DNA of 64,000 nucleotides, from the NCBI GenBank assembly GCA_032716605.1, contig CM064501.1, positions 26,310,631-26,374,630 on the forward strand. Direction: 5' to 3'. Made by a program: the position numbers and the translations under genes. Positions 25,291 through 37,743 of this stretch are shown one piece after another. Each line of letters opens with the position of its first letter. Position 1 is the first letter of the stretch. The DNA is from Paralithodes platypus. Lineage: Eukaryota > Arthropoda > Malacostraca > Decapoda > Lithodidae. Under the pieces are notes generated by a model. It was not told the origin of the DNA. It saw only the letters and a list, made by a program, of their open reading frames with translations, and did no database searches.

Positions 25291-28200
25291 CTTTCCCTTC
25301 CAAGGAATTTGCTTTCCCTTCGGTATTCTTAAAGAATTCCTTGGAAGGAAATTTTTTCGGAAGTGTTGGTAGCTCTGTTCCACAGGCGAAGCTAGGCGCA
25401 CACCAGTTGGTATGCCTGAAGTAGTATACAAACCTTGTCAAACAAACGTTTCCAAGGGTTGACTTGCATTATTGTTGCCCAAAACATGATTTAGACCACA
25501 AATATTGTCTTCAAAGCATATTATGTTGACTTGCACAAACACAAGAATGAATTGTCAACATGATATTAATAAATACAGGATCCTAGCTCTAAATCGCGCA
25601 TGTACACCAACAAGCCATATTTTGTTGTAGTATTTAGACCTAGCCTATAGGCTATTATCCAAGAATATAATTACATATAAACTGATATGATAAGAAACAG
25701 GGATGGAGATAAATTAGATTAGCCGAATGTAGTGCGAATTAGTGTACCGTATATCAAGCAGGAGAACTTTTAAATTACAAGGTCAAGTCTTCCATTTGAC
25801 CAAAACTTAACAACTAGGCTATAGGAATCGCACAATAACCCACTATTGAGAAGTATTTACCTTCAAAGTTCAATACACATTATAGCCTGACATATTCTGG
25901 TGTGCTGAGTTCAAATACTAACTTGAACTTCTGTAGGCCTAGCCTATATATTATATAGGCCTAGGCTAGATTTGTTTTCTATTCAGCGAACAAAAAATAA
26001 AAGCTAGGCTATATTTGATCTGGCCCAATTTGGTAACAATTGCAATTCATGGCCCATAGTAGATTTACTATGTTATTGAAACTAGTTTTTTTTTCAATGT
26101 TTATATTTAGGCTACCGATATTTATTTATTAATTATCAAATTTGACCGTTTTTTTATTTTTATACATTATTTTGGCAAGAATGTAGTTACCGGGTGTACC
26201 TGCAGTACCGCCCACCTTGTTTACACTATGCGGATGCCTTTGGATATAAAAATACATTAGCCTAACCAAACAACCTAACCTAACCTAAGTTAATTGCTCA
26301 ATAGGTGGCGTTCTGAGAGTGAGGGTCCGAGCCTGGGGAGTGAGACTGTGAAGCACAGAGGCGAAGCAGCTTCAGAGATGGAGTTGGGTTTGAGCCGTGA
26401 ATAGGTGCTTCACATGTCTCACTCCCTAGACTGGAACAAGACCTCACGGGCCTCACCGTGTTCAGCGGTAGAGTGTAAAGGCTATCAGCCTATGCCCGAG
26501 TGGGAGTAGTTGGAATATAGAAAAAAAAAAAAAAAAAAAACCTAACCTAGTATTCATGCAGTAATGACAGGGGGCAAATAGCAGAAAATATAGCGTCGAA
26601 ATGGATGGGAACGTAAGTGCGAGCGCACAACATGACATCCTTCCCTATTTTGGTAAGGGTTGTGTTAGCGGGCGTACCACCTGCTTTGTTTCCATATTAG
26701 CACACTCGTAGTTAAATTCACGTCTAATTTGACCGCTGTTATTTGCCCCTGGTAATATACTGTATATGATGACGACAATGTCATGGGGGGTGAGGGGACA
26801 TAGCACCCCTCAAACCATTGTTGTATCCCACGGCCAGGTATTGGGTAAATTGTTTTGCCGTGGGATACAATAATGGTTTGAGGGGGCTCACCCCCCATCA
26901 TTCCCATGACTTGTTGTCATTATCATACATATTACCAGCAGGGGCAATAACAGCGATGAAATTAGACGCGAATGTAACTGCGAGCGTGCGACTGTAAACA
27001 AAGTGGACAGTACGCCCGCTAACACAACCCTTACCATTATTTGTTATTTGCCCTTCTGCAAACAATATATACTGTATATTGATGACAATAATTCCTGGGA
27101 AGGTGAGGCCCCCCCTCAACCTAAGAAGCGGACATAATAGAAGTGAACTTAACGGTCATGGCCCAGAGCGTGCAAATCGACGCGGAAGGTTGCTTGGATA
27201 ATACTGAACCTTTAAATAAGATTCTTCCAATTTTTAAATTGATTTTTGTTCTTGGGTAATCTGAATAAAAGATGAATCACCAATAGTTATGATTTAGGCA
27301 TCAATGAGTAGGTTATTCATCATATTAGCATTCCATTAGTATAGTTTTGAAGATTGGGTGATATTCTTATGTTCTTTACTATCCTCTCAAAGGCTAGGCT
27401 ATCATATAGTTTGGCAAAGGCTAGGTTATCATGTAGTTAGGCAAATATCTTTGTAAGGCCTCGCCCAATTTCTTACCGATTACTCACATACACCAGTGGC
27501 TTGCACTATTTGTTTCACTAACTGGCCTTCCTTGTGCAGCCCAATATAATGTGCAATTAGATCCGGTGTCACGTTCTTTCGCTGACCCGTACACACTAAA
27601 AACTGACGGGGACTTGTCCACCACTACAGTACTGATCATAATAATGACTGATACCGATCCACCCACCACAGATGCTGGAAGCACTGATGTTCCAACACTG
27701 TATGTACTTTATGTAATAATACCATAATTATTCTTAACCTTCAAGACTAGAGAATACTAAGGATGTAAAGTATATTCAGACAAAATCCACAAATTTTATT
27801 TGAAACAGTGTGCGGGGGACTCTGGTGACTAGTGGGGTTTTCCTTACAAACATTGAGTAGGCTATATTGACTATTATTGCTTTGCTGATTCAGTCCTTTC
27901 AATGCATTAATATTGTGCAGTGTGACTACATTTTGACACATGTTAATGTAATAAGTTTGAAAATTCAGGATTTGTACCCTGCCAGGGATCAAGAACAATC
28001 CCAAGTTTTCAACAAAATCTCATACCATACTGTATACAGCCCAAAATAAGTAGCCACATTTTTTCATTAGCAATTTTGGGCTCTAATCTTATAAATTTTC
28101 TTTTAGCCTACCAGACTTTTAGCTACTACCAATGTTAGTAAGTTAGCCTATACACTCGGCATAATCAAACGCTGTATATTAGCATAGCCTAGGCCTATCT

Positions 28201-28900
28201 TAGGTTCTCAGGTTAAGTTATATTGTTTGAATATTTAAAGAAAGTAGAGGGATTAGGATAGGATATACTGTAATGAAAAATTAGGGTAGCCTATAATTGT
28301 ACTCACAACCAATAGTATTGAATAGGCTAGTGTTTACAAATATGTTTTTCAAGGGATTTTGTTTTGATTAGGCTAATATGATGACAATATTCAAGCAGAC
28401 ACTGCGGCAATATTAGCACGCTCTATGCGTCAGATTTTGCCACTTTTTCTGAAATCATCCCTCTGCGAGTGATTATTATGATGATAACAACATGTAATGG
28501 GGGGGGGGGGGTGAGGACCCCGTCAACCTATTATTGAATCCTGCGGCAGTCAAAATAGACTGGAACATGATCGTTCACTGCTGCCGCCGTTCCGCGTAGT
28601 GTAAACCAAGGCAGGCGCCATATAGTATGTCCAAATACTACATCCTTCCCATAGGCCTAATAAATTCACATTTTAAAATCCAGATAGCCTATCTGAGGTG
28701 AGCCAATTCTGACAAAATCTAACAAATGTTGGCTTGAACATTATGATCGGCTAGCCTAGAGGGACAGAGACTAGCCTAGGTTAGTTTATTCAGTGGGGAT
28801 GTAGCCTAAGAAAAAAAAAAGGCCTACAATCCTGTATGAGTCATCAAATTCATAAGAAAAATAGATTAGCTTGGGCTAGGGTAGCTTACATGATGATGTA
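25291..28900 (-). repeat. right arm of fold-back element, inner part
   Basis: Reverse complement of the inner and middle left arm, with a SINE inserted at 26288-26540. It lacks about 570 bp present in the left arm; the junction is near 28460, between copies of a short GATGAT-rich motif. The arm continues at 31797-31906 and 54480-55133. Confidence 0.85.
26288..26540 (+). mobile_element. SINE, second family (copy 2), in right arm
   Basis: The block starts GTTAATTGCTCAATAGGTGG, has a B-box-like GGTCCGAGCC about 35 bp in, and ends in a 20-nt poly(A). It is inserted within a CCTAA repeat: CCTAACCTAA precedes it and CCTAACCTAG follows the poly(A). The left arm at 24255-24285 has the same CCTAA repeat with no insertion. 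Homologous to 5469-5775. Confidence 0.8.
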
Positions 28901-31708
28901 ACCAATGATGTACACCAATTTCTTCAAGCAGAATCCCCTACTCTCCTTTTTTTGACAGAGACTCAAGTAACATCCACATCTGACACATCTAGATTTAATT
29001 TTCCAGGTTATCAACTACTCCAAAATTTCAGACCTAAAGGTGGTGTATGTTGCTTCGCAAAATCTGAAATTGCCCTGGAGGAGGTTACTGGTTTCAATTG
29101 TCCCTATTTTGATTATTCTATATACAAATTAATTTCTGCTGGTAAATTTAAATACATATGTTGCATCTACCGTTCCCCAAATACTCCTCCAGAGCAAAGT
29201 CTTTTTGATTCTCTGTCCTCACAACTCAGTGTCGTCAACTTAAATGCTTCTTCTGAAATCACTGTGTTGGGTGATTTTAATGTCCATAATGTTGAATGGC
29301 TCACTCATTCAGCCAGGACTGATGATGCTGGTCTTGAATGTGAGCTATTTGCAGACTCATTTAATCTCACTCAACTAGTCAACCAACCCACCCGTGTACC
29401 AGATAATCCTAATCATAATTCCCACCTACTGGACTTATTTTTAACAACCAATTCAGAAAATTATGATGTTACAGTGAGGTCCCCACTTGGATCTTCTGAT
29501 CACTGTCTGATACAGGCCACCTGTCTATCACCTACCACACCTTCCCACTCTGAACCTGTTTTGGTGACTAAATGGCATTACGATAGGGCAGACTGGGAGG
29601 GTCTTCAAGGTTTCTTTATTGATATTCCCTGGACCTCTTTCTTTTCTAATGATGCACACTCCACCTTGAGCCACATACAAGATTTTGTAAAAATTGGAAT
29701 GGAAACTTTTATTCCTCATCAAAAGTACAGTAAAAGATCTAATTCACAAATGGTTTGACCATACTTGTGCTAGAGTAACTGAACAAAAAGCAATAGCCTA
29801 CAATACATTCACGAGATCAAAAACACATGAAGCCTTTAATTACTTTAGAAACATCAGAAATCATGCCAAAACTGTATTAAACCTAACTAAATCAAACTTT
29901 CTCCATAAGCAGGCAAATAAACTTCTAAATAATCCAAATGATAACAAAATATTTTGGTCTACTCTTAACTCATTCAAATCCAACTTCACTACTGCTTCAT
30001 CCATTCCACCATTAAAATCTCCGACTGGCAATCTTGTAAGTGACCCACGAGGTAAAGCTAACCTTCTTGCGGATATTTTCTCCACCAACTCAACCTTAAA
30101 TGAAATAAATCAAGATGTCCCTGTACTTAATTTTAATTCGCCTGAAATTCCCTCACTTAAGATCCACACCAGACATGTCAAAACTATTTTGCAGAATCTC
30201 TCAGTAGATAAGGCTCCTGGTCCAGATGAAATTCCTCCAATAGTACTTAAGAATTGCTCCTTGGTGCTCGCTCCTGTATTGGCAAAAATTTTCCGTCTGT
30301 GTACTCATACCTCATGCTTCCCAGTACCCTGGAAAGAAGCAAACATCCATCCAGTTCCTAAAAAAGGTGCCTCTTCAGATCCATCAAACTACAGACCAAT
30401 AGCTATAACTTCCACTCTTGGCAAAGTTTTTGAAATTATATTAAATAATCACATAATTAAGCATCTGGAGAATAATAAATTAATCAGTGATAGGCAATAT
30501 GGTTTTAGACGATGTCGATCAACTGCAGACATTCTTTGCCTTCTTACGCATCAAATCAACCAAGCTACAGACCAACATGGTGAAACACATACAATAGCAC
30601 TGGATATATCAAAGGCATTTGATAGAGTCTGGCATCAATCCTTATTGTCGAAGATGTCACACTACGGCCTTGCATCATTAGTTCCACTAATTTCTTCTTA
30701 TCTTCATAACAGAAAAATATGTGTAATGGTAGATGGCCTTTATTCTCAATTTCACTCAATAAATGCTGGTGTTCCCCAGGGATCAGTTTTGGCCCCAACT
30801 CTGTTCCTCATTCATATCAATGATCTCATATCTACCACTCATAATCCAATACATTCCTACGCAGATGACTCAACACTCCACAGTTCCTTCACATTTACCA
30901 ATTCTTTCACCCAACCCGATCTTATAAATTCAAAAATAAACACTGCAATTTCTCTGAACCAGGACCTTTCTAGAATTAATGAATGGGGACAAGAGAATCT
31001 AGTTTCCTTTAATGCACAGAAAACCAAGTACATTCAATTTTCTAACCGACAGAATCTCACTGACTCCCATATATTTTTTAATGATGTAAATATTCCCACT
31101 TCCCCTAGTATTGACATTCTCGGTGTAACATTAACTACTAACTTGAGCTGGACACATTATGTTAGAAGCATTGCTAAGAATGCCTCTAAAAAACTGGGAC
31201 TCCTGTACAGAGTTCGAGAATTCTTCACTGACGAGCAGTTGGCCGTAATATATAAAGTCATGTGCGCTCTCAGATGGATTACTGTTCACCTCTGTGGGGT
31301 GGAAGTGGAGTGGTTGCATTGAGGCAGTTGGACAAAATTCAAAATAAAGCTATTAGATTAATCAATAACCCTGCAATCACACAGGACCTTCCTACATTAG
31401 CCATACGAAGAAACGTTGCATCCCTTGCATTATTCTACAGATATTTTCACAGCAATTGTTCCGAGGAACTTGCTTCAATTGTGCCGCCTCTCCACATCTT
31501 TCCCCGTAGAACTAGGGCAGCTGAGAGCGCCCATGAATTTACACTTTCTCCTCCACAATGCAGAACTTCTGCTTATCAGAATTCATTTATCCCCAGAGCT
31601 ACTACTCTTTGGAATTCACTTCCCTCGAATTGCTTTCCACAAACTTACAATCTACAAATGTTTAAATCCAGTTGTTACAAACATTTTATGAATGGAGGAT
31701 GCCTTTAG
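28901..31708 (+). pseudogene. LINE endonuclease-reverse transcriptase
   Basis: Endonuclease: VHQFLQAESPTLLFLTETQ at the truncated start, then YRSPNTPPE, GDFNVHNVEW and SDHCLI near 29493. Reverse transcriptase: DKAPGPDEIPP, NYRPIAITS, LDISKAFDRVWH, GVPQGSVLAPTLF near 30770 and the catalytic SYADD near 30857. C-terminal: YCSPLWGGSG, IRRNVASLAL and LWNSLPSNCFPQTYNLQMFK. One frameshift lies between endonuclease and RT (about 29720) and another near 31270. The frame pieces are 28901-29758, 29694-31322 and 31262-31708. The catalytic residues of RT are kept. The first ~30 endonuclease residues are missing through 5' truncation. Confidence 0.85.
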
Positions 31709-31760
31709 GCACATGGACCTTTTTGTTTTATCTGTGTTTTTCCTTCCTCCGTTCATTGTC

Positions 31761-31796
<36 letters not shown>
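28901..31796 (+). mobile_element. 5'-truncated LINE (jockey/CR1-like) in right arm
   Basis: The insertion begins within endonuclease codons (no start, no 5' UTR) and ends in a 32-nt poly(A) (31765-31796). The left arm gives the empty site (GATGTA joined to GCCTACTG). I see no clear target duplication, so integration may have involved microhomology at the truncated end. It lies in plus orientation. Confidence 0.85.
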
Positions 31797-31797
<1 letters not shown>

Positions 31798-31906
31798 CCT
31801 ACTGTAGGCTGTAGGCTAAGCCTAGGCCTAGCCGCCTAGCCTAACCCAATATATGGTACTGGTAAGGTAGGCTAAATTAGTATATAAGATGATTGACCAC
31901 TATTAC
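31797..31906 (-). repeat. right arm of fold-back element, middle piece
   Basis: A 110-bp piece between the LINE poly(A) and LTR A matches the reverse complement of about 21209-21320. Its last five bases ATTAC are the left target copy of the LARD array. Confidence 0.85.
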
Positions 31907-34900
31907 TGTTATGCCCTGTTTTTCTACAGGTTTAACTTGGGTAATGTGAGTTCTAAATTGACTGGGTATATAAGGCTGCATGCACAATACAAGATATGAG
32001 GAATAGAGAACACAAAGAAACACATGGTAGCAAGTTACATGATCACGTTTATTGATATACCACTGCAGAATACTTGTGTAAGACAATATAATAGAATTGA
32101 ACAACACTAGCATAAGTGGATCTGGATGGAGCCTAGTCTCCCACTTCCAACGTTCAGGTATTAATCTTCTGATCACTGGCTTTGATTTCACAGGTTTATA
32201 TACCGAAGACCATCAATGTTACTTATAGATTCATATTCACTGTTAGATTTATTACTGGTAGCTCTGGTGCACAAGTAGTAGTTCACAGACTAGATTAGAC
32301 ACGCATTTTTAGAGCACGGGAATTCTAGTAACCTCAGGGGGTACTGATCTAAGTTTTATATCCTTGTCTCAGAAATACATAGAACGCAAATCAGTGGGCG
32401 AACGTTAGATATCACTAGAGTTTTAATATCTGAATAAGGTAATTACGAGAGTCAAGGTCGCCTGTTAATTAAAGAGCACTGATCGCTTAGTACGTCCCAA
32501 ATGGAATGGTTAAGTATGAATTACACTGGGCAAGGTCTTAGCCACTTCGTAGAAATATTAATTAGTGAATCTAAAACAGCACAGTAATATGTAGTACTGC
32601 TAAAGGGAATCTTGGGTAGTATCTGATGGGTCTGGTCCTGGTTATCTTGCGTCCATGATGTTGGGGGCTAACGACTGGTTCCGCGGCCGTCCAGGGGGGC
32701 CATATGTGTGAAGTTCTTCAATACGTGGGCAGGTCCTTCTATCCAAATCTGCCACGGAGTCTGCCGGTTCTGGGATCTCACTCCGGAACAACACAAGGGC
32801 AGAGCTAGAAATTAACTGCAGGGTAGTGACCCCTGGTTGGTGTCTAGCTTTCAACTGATTTGGCTGGGGGCGGGAGTTAGATTTATAGGCTCGGTTCTGG
32901 ACCCTGTAGACAGTAGGGATCTCGAGTCTTATGGACTTAATTGAGCTCTCAATAGATATGGGGACTAGGTAAGATGGTATTTACTGTTGTGGCACAGGGC
33001 GATAGGAAGCCTTTATATTTTCATATAACTGAGCCTTAGTAAGAGGTACTATTTTGGCTATACTGGACGTATTTAGGGGAGAGAGACTGGATCTACTTTG
33101 CGAGGAGGATGGGGACAGCTGTGATAGGAGCGTCTCTCTAGATTGTTCAATCTTCATTCTATGGTATAGCTGAGGTGCTAATTTAGTGATCAGAGCATGC
33201 AAGAAAGGTAAATGGTTTATTGTGAGTTAATAGAGGTTAGTAAAGGTGTTAGTCATTCATGGTTAGTTCATTGATAGGAAGAATTCCTGTGCTACCTGGC
33301 AATGACTCGAAAGTCAAAACAGGGGCCAGGTATACCTCCGCGGGGGTGGGGGTCTCCCTCCTCGGGTGGGCAAAAAGGGGGAGCTGGGCGCCCTCTCTCT
33401 GATATAGTCGTCCGGCGGCTGTGGCTAGGGGCTTGCCATATCACCAGTGTTTGTAATAACCCTCTGTGTATGAGACAGATGTGAGTGTCTTTAATACCAA
33501 AACCGAAGGTGCCTTAGCTAGCTGGTTTTTACTCGGCTGGTTGTTAATTGTAGGGTTTGCTGGATATGGTGGAGACTGGGTTGCTAACTCTGCCACATTT
33601 ATCTGGAAGTATGGCAATAGAAGTTAGTTACTGGCGGGGCGGCTAGCCTCGCACCGACGACCATTGGTGCAGGGTTGTGAATGTGTTGTAAGAGAATAGA
33701 TGGCATGCAAGGGGCTAGTAAAGTTCTAATGTTGTTCTGGCCTACTAAGTGAAGGTAGGCTGGATAGGAGTATATATATAAAAGGTTGGAGAGCGTTAGT
33801 AACGGACAATTCAAGGATCTTCAAGAGGTATGAGAGAGAGGCTAGGTCGGACAAGAGTCGAGAAGCGCGGGTGTCTTAATGAGAGGGGGGGGGGGAGTTC
33901 AAGGGCTACAGGGAAATTTTGCCCCTAAGGTCCCTGGGCGTGGGGGTGGCATTAGGCTACAATTGATATGGAAGTTTGAAAAGGCAGTAGAATACGTTAG
34001 CCAAATGCTACCGGGGAATGCAACTATGGGGTGGTATATGAGTCTGGAAAAGATAGAGTTATGTGATCAGTCAGAGGGTTATGGATACTATTAGTTGGCC
34101 CTTCGAACTGCGTTTTCTATTAAATATAAAATACCACCCACAGCGGCAGTTCGTAGGGGTACTTAGTTATTGTTTCGGGGTACTTATGACAGATACTGGT
34201 AACCAGGTTATCTTATACAATCTCTGGTTGGGGTAAGAGGTGTAAGACACGAAATAAATTGGCGTAGTGTGGGCTGTGGATACGAAGGAGGCAAGGGGAA
34301 GACGTATGACAATTGTGGAAAGTAAATGGAAAAAGGTGAACACAATGGCGGATAAAAATACTTAACCTAAGGATTGCATACATAGATTTATGGGGCGATG
34401 GGTCTTCAGAAGCTTAGTCTGGCAAGACAAGATGTTAGGGAATGTTAATATTAATACTTAGTTACTAGAGGAACAGTGCAAGGGGCGACTGGGCACGGGT
34501 TACATATATCTATACTCGTCATGGAAAATGATATACGAGGTCTAGGGACAGCGTGGGTGTTTTAACTTCTAAGATATATAACATCTACTTCTCGGATGCA
34601 AGAACATACATAGATATAATTATGGCTGTCTGATGTGTTGGCATTGGCTCAACGTCGGGACAGGCATGGGTGTTTTTAATATTAATGTATATTCCTGTTC
34701 ATCATCTTTGTAGTTAGGAGTGTAGGACACGAGGGGGTTAGTGTACGTGAGGTGTGGAAAATGGTCAGTTTTAGAAAAGGTAAATGGGTGTGTCTTGGAG
34801 CTGTTTAGCCCTGCGGGCTTGGGCTGTCTGAAATGGCTGGCTCGGTCAGCTGGTCCTTTCGTTCTGTGGACCTTTCCTTTGGTGTTTCTGTGTGGTGTTC

Positions 34901-34943
34901 GTTCATGGCTTCTGTGGTGGGCTTCTCGTTCTGGGGCATTTTA
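31907..34943 (-). repeat. LTR A (3' LTR) of LARD-like element
   Basis: In element orientation it begins TAAAATGCCCC and ends GGGCATAACA. The start is TA rather than the usual TG, and all three copies agree. A polypurine tract lies directly upstream (34944-34957). Small open frames inside (for example 32981-33202) lack motifs and look incidental. Confidence 0.8.
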
Positions 34944-34957
34944 CTTCCCTCTCCTTC
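34944..34957 (-). other. polypurine tract, internal 1
   Basis: On the minus strand GAAGGAGAGGGAAG sits directly before LTR A, the position needed to prime plus-strand synthesis. The same tract is at 40784-40797 before LTR B. Confidence 0.75.
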
Positions 34958-35005
34958 ATTATAGGCTCGTCCTCGAGCCTCAAGGGTGAAGTAAAAAGAA
35001 GTATA

Positions 35006-35425
35006 GTCAGAAAAGTTTAGGTTAACAAGAAAAGTAGTATGACTAAGGGAAAAAAATAATATATACAGTATATGGAAAACATGTAAATTTAAGAAAGGAC
35101 AGATACTTAAGAACACAGGAAATTAAGAAGAGGTAAAGTGTTTAACAATGTATAAAGTAAATTTAAAAGATAGTCAGAAAAGTGTAGGTAACAAGAAAAG
35201 TAGTATGACTAAGGAAAAAAAAATATAGTATATACAGTATATGGAAAACATGTAAATTTAAGAAAGGGCAGCTAATTAAGAACACAGGAAATTAAGAAGA
35301 GGTAAAGTGTTTAACAATGTATAAAGCAAATTTAAAAGATAGTCAGAACAGTGTAGGTAACAAGAAAAGTAGTATGACTAAGGAAAAAGAATAATATATA
35401 CAGTATATGGAAAACATGTAAATGT
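35006..35425. repeat. 167-bp minisatellite, internal 1
   Basis: Two and a half tandem units begin TAGTCAGAA-AGT at about 35006, 35172 and 35340. Each includes TATACAGTATATGG and AAGAAGAGGTAAAG. The same array is at 40846-41265 in internal 2. Confidence 0.85.
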
Positions 35426-35499
35426 ATAGAATCATGCCCAATCGCTTAGGAATTGAAAACATTCGAAACAATTTAGTACAATAATATCCTCATCATCAT

Positions 35500-36981
35500 C
35501 AGGGGGGGGGGGTATTTAGGGTCGCCGTTAGTCTGGGTGACGGTCTGGTGGTTCACTTTCACTTTGGAAGGGCGGGGTGGATATACCGTTAGTTCTTGTC
35601 GTTAGGAATGTGGGTCTGGGGGCGAGCTGGCCCGGGGCCAGTTTTGGAGGGGGGGTCTAAGTGGTTTCGGTCTGGGGTAGTGATAGGGCAGATGAAACGG
35701 GCAGGTCGAGTCGGGGTTGTTGTTGCGGAAGAGGTTGGTGCTGGGGAGGGGTTGAATTGTGTAGAGAGTTGTGGTCGTGAGTGGGGTTTGGGGAAGGGTG
35801 AGTAAGGCTGAAGGTTGAGAGTTTACTATGATCGGGTGGTTTGGAGGTTTGGTGTGTGGGGATTTGATAGGGAGATGGTGGTGGGGGTCTGGGCAGGCAG
35901 GGTTGTCGTTTGAGAGGGGTTGAATTTAGACTGATTTTATTTCCGGGAGAGACATGGATGGGATTTCGAGGAGTGGTTGAAGTTGAGAGGTTGATTATGT
36001 TGTTTGGGGCGAGAGAGAGAGTATTTTGGGGTTTAGCCAAGGTGGAAAAAGTGTTGTGGTTGGATTGGGATGGGAGTGGTATTTCGTCGAGCGGGACTTT
36101 TGGGGGGGGGGAATTTGGGGCGGGAGAGGGAACGGTGAAGAGGGGAGGTTGATAGTTTAGCTGGGCTCATGATGGTGGGGGACCGACTGGTGAGCAGGTG
36201 TTCGGTACGCATGAGGGGGGGGGAATCACTTTGGTGGGGGTCACGCGTGAGGGGGGGATTAACGGCGCGTGTGGGAGGATCAGAGTGGTGGGGTGCGTCG
36301 GTGGCAGTGACGGTTTGCTTAGAGGTTATCTGGGGTTGGGGGGTTTGTCTGTCATGAGGGGGTGAGTCAAGTGTGGGGTTTTGAAGTTTATTAGGGGTGT
36401 GAATTGTGGGGGGGTGGAAGGGAGCTACTGACGGAAAACTGTCACAAGGGAGATTTTGTTGGTGGGGGAATAGCTGAGTATTTCTGGGGGAAGGGGGGGA
36501 ACATAGTTGGGTCCCTAGGTCGTCACGCGTGAGGGGAGGGTTTACGGCGCGTGTGGGAGGGTCAGGGTGGTGAGAGGTGAGCGAGTTACGAAACGGGATT
36601 TGTTGGGGGGACTGCGGCGGGTTGGTGGGGGAAGAGTTAGGTGTATAACAGGGGTTATTGGTAGAGGACTGATGTATTATTGATTTGGGGTTGTTAATAG
36701 GACGAATTTTGGGAATTTTCTTGGTGGCAGTCTCGGTCTGGTTAGAGGTTATCTGGGACTGGTGAGTTTGTTTGACATGAGAGGGCGAGTCAAGTGTGGG
36801 GTTTCGAAGTTTTCTAGGGGTGTGAATTGTGTGGGGGTGGAAGGGGGCTACTGACTGAAAACTGTCACAAGCTACCGACGGAAAACTGTCACAAGGGAAA
36901 TTTTGTTGGTGGGGGGATAGCTGAACATTTCTGGGGTCATGGGGAAAATATGTTGTGGTAGGCCTACATAGGTAGGCATAG
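35500..36981 (-). pseudogene. Pro/Ser/Thr-rich region downstream of LARD gag
   Basis: The minus strand is C-rich and encodes fragments of low-complexity protein (for example PPPSPYQIPTHQTSKPPDHS in 36040-35657), with frame changes. Direct duplications lie at about 36241 and 36521 (CACGCGTGAGGGG ... GGCGCGTGTGGGAGG on the plus strand) and at 36424 and 36847 (GGAAAACTGTCACAAG). It could be a disordered C-terminal extension of gag that has since decayed. I see no zinc knuckle or protease motif. Confidence 0.5.
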
Positions 36982-37674
36982 CTAGAATACGGGGCTTGTT
37001 GGGGGGGGCTGCGGAGGGTTGGTGGGGGAAGAGTTCACTGGGGTTGGACTTTCACCGGAAGTCATTTTGGAAGGGTGCACGGAGTCTTGGATAGGGGCTA
37101 AAAGGTTGGATAGGGGATTCATCGAACTGCGTAGGCATTCTTCTCTGATGGCGAGCATATGTTCTTCGAATAAGCCATACGGGTCGAGATGGGCGGTGAT
37201 GTGGGGTGGGAGGATGTTTAACAATGCGGTGAATAAGTGTTCATTTTGTTGGTCATAATCTTCATAGCTATACGTGGTCCTCACGTATCGGTAGAGTTGT
37301 ATGAGGGTCACATTTATATCCCCTTCATACTTGATCTCGTCGACTTTTATTATTTTGGGGGCGACGGCGGAACCCAAAAGTGGATCTAAAGTCCGGATCA
37401 CGAAGGATCGAAACTGGTTCCAGGTACTCTCTGGCGTATTCTGTGTCACCATTTGGTGAATAAATTCTTTAAAGGTAGGCTTATCAACAAGTTGGGAAAC
37501 GGCTTCTCCCAACTGTACAATATGCAAAATTGCCATGGCGATTTGTTCGCGGTCATTATGAAGTACCACATCGTACACTGGCTTTATTATGTCTAAGTAA
37601 CTGGTGATATCATATGTGTTTACATCATACTTGGGAATGTGTGCGAGTGGCTGAAGATTTCGCGATGTTGCCAT
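36982..37674 (-). CDS. gag (capsid-like) of LARD-like element, internal 1
   Basis: The 230-codon ORF starting MATSRNLQ is chosen because the in-frame upstream extension to 37725 overlaps the primer-binding site. The protein is largely helical by composition (DITSYLDIIKPVYDVVLHND, FKEFIHQMVTQNTPESTWNQ, LFTALLNILPPHITAHLD), as expected for a retroelement capsid, and ends in a short proline-rich tail (NPPQPPPTSPVF). No zinc knuckle follows. It differs by very few residues from the copy at 50676-51368 (for example EHLF versus ELLF), so the frame has been kept open in both. Assignment as gag rests on position after the PBS and on helical character; I do not recognise a specific family. Confidence 0.65.
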   Translation of the reverse strand: MATSRNLQPLAHIPKYDVNTYDITSYLDIIKPVYDVVLHNDREQIAMAILHIVQLGEAVSQLVDKPTFKEFIHQMVTQNTPESTWNQFRSFVIRTLDPLLGSAVAPKIIKVDEIKYEGDINVTLIQLYRYVRTTYSYEDYDQQNEHLFTALLNILPPHITAHLDPYGLFEEHMLAIREECLRSSMNPLSNLLAPIQDSVHPSKMTSGESPTPVNSSPTNPPQPPPTSPVF

Positions 37675-37725
37675 GCTTCTACTGTTCCAAACTTGCAGTG
37701 TAATGCAACCTTTTATCCGAATCAA

Positions 37726-37743
37726 GAACCACCGCTGCCGCCA
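37726..37743 (-). promoter_or_regulatory. primer-binding site, internal 1
   Basis: The minus strand reads TGGCGGCAGCGGTGGTTC one base after LTR B ends in CATAACA. Its TGG-N-GGCAGCGGTGG pattern is complementary to the 3' end of eukaryotic tRNA-Leu (AAG type, acceptor CGCTGCC) as I recall it. The same site is at 51420-51437. Confidence 0.7.

Noticed and set aside
34805..35116. 103-codon frame in the LARD LTR/internal junction (also 40645-40956)
   Set aside because: It crosses the LTR boundary and polypurine tract, and repeats only because the LTR repeats. No domain is visible.
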